Shown piece by piece: positions 16,701 through 20,761 of a stretch of DNA of 20,761 nt. Location of the stretch: the NCBI GenBank assembly GCA_949123685.1, contig CASBHZ010000050.1, positions 1 through 20,761 of the forward strand, read 5' to 3'. Positions within the stretch are counted from its first letter, which is position 1; each line of letters starts with the position of its first letter. Under the pieces are notes generated by a model. That model had not been told where the DNA came from. It did not search any database and saw nothing but the letters and a program-made list of their open reading frames with translations. Origin of the DNA: an uncultured Bacteroidales bacterium. Its GTDB lineage: Bacteria; Bacteroidota; Bacteroidia; Bacteroidales; Muribaculaceae. Both the position numbers and the translations under genes were made by a program.

Positions 16701-16972
16701 ACTACAAGCGTACTCCCTACGGGAACATTGATTCTGAATTTGCCATCAATGTCTGTAGAAGCACCAACGCTACCACCTTTAAGCATAACAGTGGCACCGA
16801 TAAGAGGCTCACCGGCATTGTCTACGACCTCCCCGGTCACAACAGCTGTCGCCTGCTTTTCAGCAGGAGCCGAATACACCGGAGACACGAAGACAACAAC
16901 CGAAAACGCAATCAATAAACCTGTAAACAGGCATTGACAGCGTGCAAATAAATTATTACTTCTTTTTCTCAT
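13778..16972 (-). CDS. susC: SusC/RagA TonB-linked outer membrane transporter
   Basis: The 1064-residue protein imports oligosaccharides with energy from TonB. In order it shows a signal peptide (about 1-34), a carboxypeptidase-regulatory-like beta domain (about 44-112), the DEVVVVGYGTQKK segment at 120-132, a plug domain (about 133-250, with DPLVIIDGV and ILKDAAASIYGSKAAGGVVLITTKKG) and a 22-strand type barrel ending in VTFGVHLSF. It has no STN signalling domain before the regulatory-like domain, so it is not built like transducers that act on FecR anti-sigma factors, in line with the lack of such a gene here. It starts 56 bp after the sigma factor gene. No TAnnTTTG box was found in that gap, so readthrough or an ECF-dependent promoter is possible. 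The symbol denotes the family only. Confidence 0.96.
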   Translation of the reverse strand: MRKRSNNLFARCQCLFTGLLIAFSVVVFVSPVYSAPAEKQATAVVTGEVVDNAGEPLIGATVMLKGGSVGASTDIDGKFRINVPVGSTLVVSYIGYRQKEVKATSGSMKVILEEDSAVLDEVVVVGYGTQKKATMTGAVTVVGSQQLEDKGTLASPVQAMQGQVPGVIVTRSNSAPGEEGWNMKIRGSVSKNNSDPLVIIDGVEYEGVGALNQINPSDIESMNILKDAAASIYGSKAAGGVVLITTKKGSSDRVKVDYNGSFTGKFIGNQPRPAGLVDWANAQIEAYRNDGYDDSYDRIRWCQMMIEYKDQYFNFDHVNNPIGMFGDTADLTFFDTDWNDILWGNSWSTSHDLAVSGGNDKATYRVSAAYMYDDSNLKWGNNHNNRFNLRLNNTFKFHEKFSLTSSIALNRQDQVAPTRIGACLTSSTAQPGFPSSTIDGKPYGWGGGWKAPNWEAELGGDNRYKAVSVNVSEAFRYDIINGLSLNATFGYNYRGNTRDKKSLAVDYYNYAGDKIWFTDPTEDKTSYEKWWDKRELFTVQAYLDYMKTFAEDHNFKAMAGVQYSYTDYESNTNSAVDIIPSLEIVNGQGTHTITANKWQESLLSYYGRLNYDFRSKYLLEAQARYDGSSKFQAENRWAFFWGVSAGWRIAEEAFMEGTREWLSELKLRASYGNVGNQSGIDTYSGVGLYNFRPNQNIIIGNGKISWIDTNGKLVSLDRTWERVHNYNVALDFGFFNSRLSGTVEAYWKKVNNMLIDVIYPGVLGDRAPTANKGKFKAWGYDANVNWSDQIGNVRYHIGGTFTYADNKLLDNGGSGAIGSGVRSDQEGYPLNSVWGLRYCGKIENEEMLKKYQDRYAATTTMGNISKIRVGSNMFEDINKDGKLDSQDLVYLGTDDPKIQFSFNFGLNWKGFDLDVVFQGAGRRTVWRQQGNTADGWRIPTRTWFQNFSDHFIGNVWSESNTGGYYTPLTHESDINNYNYQCSSWSVEDGSYLRLKNITLGYSLPSELLAKQKVLSQVRFYVTGTDLWEVSNINDGWDPEASRNVTNSNRYPFLRNVTFGVHLSF

Positions 16973-17028
16973 GGATGAGGTTAATTATTAAGAAATTGTT
17001 AGTATTAGTTCCGCTTTTGAACCGGGAT

Positions 17029-17544
17029 TCAACCCACGGCCTTGAGATATTCCCTTACGTCACGTCTGCCAAGGCGAAGATGATTTTCCACAGTACGAGC
17101 CGAGAGGTTCAGTTCAAGGGATATCTCGGCTACATCCTTTTCATCATATCTGCTTCTTGTATAAATTATACGTCTTTGAGTCGGCAAACACTCAACTCTC
17201 TTTTGTTCAAGCTCCATAACCTGACGTATATAATACTCTGTCTCGGGAGTAGTGTCCGAAATTTCGTTGACAAGACAACCGAGATCCGCACTATTCTGAC
17301 GCACGTACAGGCTACGAAGATAATCACGGACCTGATTTGCCGCGATCCTATAGATGAAAGGAACTGCTGTCTCAGCATTTATAATCTTGCCGCATGTCAG
17401 AGCCTTGAACCATACATCCTGTGCCAGATTCTCCACGACACTATAGTCGCTTACACGCACGGCAATATAGTTGGCAATGCTTTTAGAATGCTTGCGATAC
17501 AATTCATCGATAAGTGAATAGTTGGAAAAATTCAAGTCTTCCAT
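17029..17544 (-). CDS. Orphan ECF sigma-70 family factor
   Basis: The 171-residue protein has sigma region 2 (about 11-80, with ELYRKHSKSIANYI and ENLAQDVWFKAL) and region 4 (about 113-167, with LPTQRRIIYTRSRYDEKDVAEISLELNLSARTVENHL). The second helix pair in region 4 binds the -35 element of target promoters. It directs RNA polymerase to a small promoter set, presumably including susC, which begins 56 bp downstream. Unlike most PUL-linked ECF genes it has no FecR-type anti-sigma gene next to it, and the adjacent SusC lacks the signalling domain. Control may therefore be transcriptional, through the neighbouring AraC-type sensor. Its own housekeeping-type promoter is visible at 17615-17645. 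The ATG at 17544 gives a normal family N-terminus. Confidence 0.93.
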   Translation of the reverse strand: MEDLNFSNYSLIDELYRKHSKSIANYIAVRVSDYSVVENLAQDVWFKALTCGKIINAETAVPFIYRIAANQVRDYLRSLYVRQNSADLGCLVNEISDTTPETEYYIRQVMELEQKRVECLPTQRRIIYTRSRYDEKDVAEISLELNLSARTVENHLRLGRRDVREYLKAVG

Positions 17545-17794
17545 GTCGTTATCCGTTTTTTAATTGAGTATAGATTTCTTGGTTTTTGTCATCACTTTTG
17601 ACAATGTGACGATGCAAAATTATTCTCAAAAAACGGACTCGACAATTAATTAAACCCTGATTATATCTCGCTATATTTTATAAGACAAATATTATTACTA
17701 CTCACTGATTATTACCAATTTAAGAATTTGAGATTTGTAGTTTCACAATAATTTGAGACTAAATGACCGGCAACTGATCATATTAAGAAGTTGT
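17545..17794. other. 250-bp AT-rich spacer between regulator and sigma gene
   Basis: No gene is supported. It contains the sigma promoter at 17615-17645, the 17-bp motif at 17783-17799 (overlapping the regulator stop codon), and otherwise AT-rich sequence. No convincing intrinsic terminator for the regulator was seen. It is the most likely place for the AraC-type regulator to bind, upstream of the -33 box, though no direct-repeat operator was recognised. Confidence 0.5.
17615..17645 (-). promoter_or_regulatory. Bacteroides-type promoter of the sigma-susCD operon
   Basis: On the minus strand TTG (17645-17643) is followed after 20 nt by TAATTTTG (17622-17615), a match to the Bacteroides -33/-7 consensus TTG and TAnnTTTG. 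Transcription would start near 17608 and give a leader of about 60 nt. The spacing equals that of the regulator promoter. Confidence 0.65.
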
Positions 17795-17799
17795 TTAAA
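17783..17799 (-). promoter_or_regulatory. 17-bp non-coding motif, copy at regulator 3' end
   Basis: The + strand reads TTAAGAAGTTGTTTAAA and is identical to the copy at 20664-20680. It covers the TAA stop codon of the regulator (17795-17797) and lies about 240 bp before the sigma gene start. The function is unknown. Confidence 0.5.
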
Positions 17800-20578
17800 C
17801 CTGTCTGCTTTTTAAATATTCAGCAGGTGTTATACCGGTGATATTCTTGAAATGTCGGAAAAAGCTTGCCCTCGAAGAAAAGCCACACATCGATGCGAGA
17901 GCCGACAGTGTATATTTTGACGTATCAAGTTCCTTGACTATGTCTTTGAATTTGGCAACACGATATCCGTTTATATAATCGTAATAACTCGTTTTAAGGT
18001 ATTGATTGAAAAGAAACGACAGGGCATGTGCGGTGGAATCAACTTTTTTTGCGAGGTTTGAAATCTTAAGGTCAGGGTCTATATAAGGATGATCGGTTTT
18101 CATTACATGTTCCAATCTTTTCATCAAGCGCTTGCACTCCTCATCAGTCAGCCGGGTATTGAGATAACTTGCCTTGCGCTTTCCCGAAGAAGACAGGTCG
18201 TCATCATCCACATTGGAATCGACAGCGATATTATTCTTTTTGGCAATATTTATGCGGAACCGATATATAACCACGCCACACACTGCAACTGCAATAATAA
18301 GCGTGACAGCAAGAATATAGAGCCATAACCCACTTCCGGAACGTTTCACTACAATAAGTTTTTCGCTACCGGGCACACCTGGCAGACGCAAATGCAAACG
18401 ATGTGTCCCTTCAGGAAGATTGAAATAATGAATAGGGTTAGCTCCATCTGCTATTTTCCATTCTGTATCAATCCCGTCAAGAAAATACTCTACTTCAAAA
18501 AATTCAGGATTACAAAAATTGAAATTGGCAACATTAACCTCCAGATCAGATTGTTCATTCTTCAAATTAACAATCATCTTATTGTCGCCTGCTTTCATCA
18601 GATGTATTATACTCGTGCCATTGGTCTTGATGTCTGAAATACAGACTTCCTGAACCTGATCGCGCTCATTCTTTCTAAACACATCGAAATCAAGCTTATA
18701 CAAACCGTTTGCTGAACCAAACCAAATGTCCCCGTTATCTTGACGATAAGGTTTGCAAAGAGTAAACACGGGTGCGGGAATACCATCAAGATTATTAATG
18801 ACCTCACAATCCCCGTCATAATCATAATGACACAACCCTTTGTCGGTGCCAATCCATAGGTGACCGTCAAGTCCTTCCACCACGAAGGTGCTCATCTTGA
18901 AACGCTGTGACATCCCCTCCCCCAACGTATTTATTTTTGATAGCTCAATATTTGACCTATACACAGCCCCCCTGTCAGGAACAAAATAAAGACGACCTTT
19001 GGAATCTTCATATATCGCACGTATCTTCAATTTAGAAGGGAAACCTTTAGGGAAGTCTGATGCGCTCACCACGTGACCGTTCCATATAGCCATACCGGAT
19101 TCTGTGCAGAACCATATCCTGCCTTTGGAATCAGGAAATATTTCATATACATTGCCGGGCGGCAGATGAGAATTGTTTGAAGTTAATTCCACAATCGGCT
19201 TGTCGGATCCTTTACCGAAACAATAAACTCCGGAAGAAGTTCCAACCCATAGGCATCCGTTGGCATCCACTTCAATATCAAAAATGCTCTCCCCCTCCAT
19301 TTCCGGCGGTCCAAACTTACGGACAGTGCCTGAAGCAGGATCAAAAACATACATCCCGCCATGATAGGTTCCAACGTAAAAGTACCCCCCCCAATAAGTT
19401 ACACAGAAAATAAGATTTGATTTGATTTCAGGTTTACGGATATGCCTCACATTTCCCGATTCTTCATCTACAAAGAAAAGACCTTCATGAGTTCCGATAA
19501 GTCTGCTATTACCGGCAATTGCAAGTGAGCGCACAGCCATTCGTCCAAGATCCGGGAGTCCGGGATAAGAATATAGCGTTATGCTTGCATTGTTTCTGGG
19601 CGTATAATCCACTCCACTTTGGTAATAACCGACCCAAAGTTGCCCGTTATTATCAATCAGGGTAGAATAAACTGAATTTGAACGAAGCGAAAGACGACCC
19701 GTCTCTTTCAATGTGGAAATATGTTCACGCACCACATTGTCTGCAGGTGAATAAAGGAAAATGCCTTCCCCGTCTGTGCTCACCAGTATATTGTTCCTGT
19801 CTGTTACACTGATAGATGTCACTACATTGTTTCCCACATCTATCGTTTCGAGAAATTTCCGGTCATCCGTATTGAAAGGGATAATACCGTTTCCTTGTGT
19901 ACCTATATACAATACAGGCCCGTTACTGGCAAGATGTGAACACTCAACATCCTTACCGAGGCTATAAGAAGATATGGGATCCTTGGAGAAAGACAAGAAA
20001 TGAATTTCGCGCTGTGTCAGTATCCATAATCCTTTACCCTTCTGTAGATTCAGTGCCTTTATTTTATTGGAAGAAGACAACATGTCAGGCACCACGAGCT
20101 GCATGTCCATCTCTTTCTTCCTTTCATTATATATGTATAGGCCAGCGTCTGTTCCGACATAAAGAGTTCCGTTACAGTCAGAAACGAGACTGCTGACACG
20201 ACCGGTGATTTTATTTGGATATAGCCTTAACGGCTTCCTTGACCCACGTTGCAATTCAAAGAGACCGACATTAGAACCTATAAAAATATTACCGGATGTG
20301 CCTGACGTGATTGCATTGACACGACGCGACGAGGTTTTTGATTCAGATTCGAGATGATAAGGTTTTATAATATTCCCGTCGAAACGGTCAAGACCCGATT
20401 CAGTGCCAAACCAGACATAACCCGTTGAATCTTTATATATAACATTCACGAGAAGGTCGCTGATGCCATCTTTTGACGTCACACTGCGTAATTCGCCATG
20501 ACCTAAAGCGGCTTGAGAGGTCAGGCATGAGAAAACAGCAACGAAGGCTAATATCAGGATATGGTTACGTTTCTGCAT
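17795..20578 (-). CDS. Membrane-tethered beta-propeller sensor/AraC regulator without kinase
   Basis: The 927-residue protein has a Sec signal (about 1-25) and about 12-14 propeller blades with the xVWFGTxxGLxxYD pattern (about 40-640), forming two seven-bladed propellers. A Y_Y_Y domain follows (about 683-735), then one membrane helix (about 749-771), a short polar linker with DDDD, and an AraC-type double helix-turn-helix (about 836-926, with LSALASMCGFSSRASFFRHFKNITGITPAEYL). In the usual hybrid two-component sensors of Bacteroides, of about 1300-1400 residues, HisKA, HATPase and receiver domains lie between the membrane helix and the AraC domain. None is present here, and the frame is continuous. 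It probably senses an oligosaccharide in the periplasm and binds DNA while held in the membrane, as a one-component regulator of this locus. It has its own promoter. A run of eight G residues lies within the second propeller. Confidence 0.9.
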   Translation of the reverse strand: MQKRNHILILAFVAVFSCLTSQAALGHGELRSVTSKDGISDLLVNVIYKDSTGYVWFGTESGLDRFDGNIIKPYHLESESKTSSRRVNAITSGTSGNIFIGSNVGLFELQRGSRKPLRLYPNKITGRVSSLVSDCNGTLYVGTDAGLYIYNERKKEMDMQLVVPDMLSSSNKIKALNLQKGKGLWILTQREIHFLSFSKDPISSYSLGKDVECSHLASNGPVLYIGTQGNGIIPFNTDDRKFLETIDVGNNVVTSISVTDRNNILVSTDGEGIFLYSPADNVVREHISTLKETGRLSLRSNSVYSTLIDNNGQLWVGYYQSGVDYTPRNNASITLYSYPGLPDLGRMAVRSLAIAGNSRLIGTHEGLFFVDEESGNVRHIRKPEIKSNLIFCVTYWGGYFYVGTYHGGMYVFDPASGTVRKFGPPEMEGESIFDIEVDANGCLWVGTSSGVYCFGKGSDKPIVELTSNNSHLPPGNVYEIFPDSKGRIWFCTESGMAIWNGHVVSASDFPKGFPSKLKIRAIYEDSKGRLYFVPDRGAVYRSNIELSKINTLGEGMSQRFKMSTFVVEGLDGHLWIGTDKGLCHYDYDGDCEVINNLDGIPAPVFTLCKPYRQDNGDIWFGSANGLYKLDFDVFRKNERDQVQEVCISDIKTNGTSIIHLMKAGDNKMIVNLKNEQSDLEVNVANFNFCNPEFFEVEYFLDGIDTEWKIADGANPIHYFNLPEGTHRLHLRLPGVPGSEKLIVVKRSGSGLWLYILAVTLIIAVAVCGVVIYRFRINIAKKNNIAVDSNVDDDDLSSSGKRKASYLNTRLTDEECKRLMKRLEHVMKTDHPYIDPDLKISNLAKKVDSTAHALSFLFNQYLKTSYYDYINGYRVAKFKDIVKELDTSKYTLSALASMCGFSSRASFFRHFKNITGITPAEYLKSRQV
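19385..19392 (-). repeat. G8 homopolymer inside the regulator gene
   Basis: Eight consecutive C residues on the + strand are read as GGGGGGGG on the coding strand, covering codons for Trp-Gly-Gly near residues 396-398 of the regulator. It is the longest G/C homopolymer I noticed in the window. In the given sequence the frame is intact. Loss or gain of one base would truncate the protein before its DNA-binding domain. Confidence 0.9.
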
Positions 20579-20610
20579 AGCGATTAGTTCTTAGGTAAGG
20601 ATCACTTACG

Positions 20611-20641
20611 CAAATATACGAACTTTGCTTAAACTACGCAA
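20611..20641 (-). promoter_or_regulatory. Bacteroides-type promoter of the regulator gene
   Basis: On the minus strand TTG (20641-20639) is followed after 20 nt by TATATTTG (20618-20611), a full match to TAnnTTTG. Transcription would start near 20604, about 26 nt before the ATG at 20578. Confidence 0.7.
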
Positions 20642-20663
20642 CCCGCCAACTCTTTTTTAACTT

Positions 20664-20680
20664 TTAAGAAGTTGTTTAAA
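20664..20680 (-). promoter_or_regulatory. 17-bp non-coding motif, copy upstream of regulator
   Basis: The sequence is identical to 17783-17799. It lies about 25 bp upstream of the -33 element of the regulator promoter, a position suited to an activator or repressor site. It may equally mark the edge of an intergenic repeat that continues to the window end. Confidence 0.5.
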
Positions 20681-20761
20681 AATAACTGTGAAATTTGGGG
20701 CGGCTATCTTTTGAATAAAATTCATTTAAGGCAAAGGAGCATAGCGGGCTATGTGACTGCG
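20681..20761. other. Non-coding right edge with small inverted repeats
   Basis: No gene is supported in what is visible. Two small inverted repeats occur: tgaat/attca (20712-20716, 20720-20724) and catagc/gctatg (20740-20745, 20748-20753). Together with the 17-bp motif they could be one end of a repeated intergenic element, but the window ends here. Confidence 0.35.

Noticed and set aside
17795..20578. Regulator as a frameshifted or deleted hybrid two-component gene
   Set aside because: The frame is open throughout, the linker is sensible, and the AraC domain is intact; no remnant of kinase motifs such as the H-box or N/G boxes is visible. It remains possible that the deletion is ancestral.

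Overview
The window is a polysaccharide utilization locus (PUL) from a Bacteroidota, most likely a gut Bacteroidales. The support is a SusC/SusD pair with its own surface lipoprotein, Sec and lipoprotein signals on nearly all enzymes, a beta-propeller/Y_Y_Y/AraC sensor protein, and Bacteroides-type promoters (TTG, 20 nt, TAnnTTTG). G+C looks moderate by eye; a Muribaculaceae-like host is possible but not shown. All eleven genes lie on the minus strand, so transcription runs from high to low coordinates.

Layout in order of transcription. (1) 20761-17795: regulator with its own promoter; a periplasmic double beta-propeller sensor joined through one membrane helix directly to an AraC DNA-binding domain, with no kinase or receiver. 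(2) 17645-9265: a second promoter, an orphan ECF sigma factor, SusC, SusD, a three-Ig-domain surface lipoprotein, and an alginate-lyase-fold (PL38-like) lipoprotein, closed by a clear intrinsic terminator. (3) 9264-3346: a hairpin-rich spacer, then a GH28/GH49-like beta-helix hydrolase, a heparinase II/III-fold lyase and a GH97 glycosidase, spaced 13-16 bp apart. (4) 3345-334: a spacer with a 26-bp perfect palindrome, then GH43 and GH88 separated by one base. (5) 333-1: non-coding, with two copies of an approximately 90-bp repeat that contains 11-bp tandem units.

How the genes may work together (inference). The PL38-like lipoprotein would cut a uronic-acid-rich polymer at the surface. SusC/SusD and the Ig-domain lipoprotein would capture and import oligomers. 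In the periplasm the heparinase-fold lyase, the beta-helix hydrolase, GH97 (alpha-hexosyl links) and GH43 (pentosyl links) would trim the oligomers, and GH88 would remove the 4,5-unsaturated uronate that lyases leave. The exact glycan cannot be read from sequence alone. A 4-linked uronate backbone such as glucuronan, or a branched acidic heteroglycan, fits best.

The features most worth a second look are the kinase-less membrane-tethered AraC sensor with a G8 tract inside its coding sequence, the ECF sigma factor without an anti-sigma partner, a 17-bp non-coding motif ahead of several transcription units, and the repeat at the left edge.
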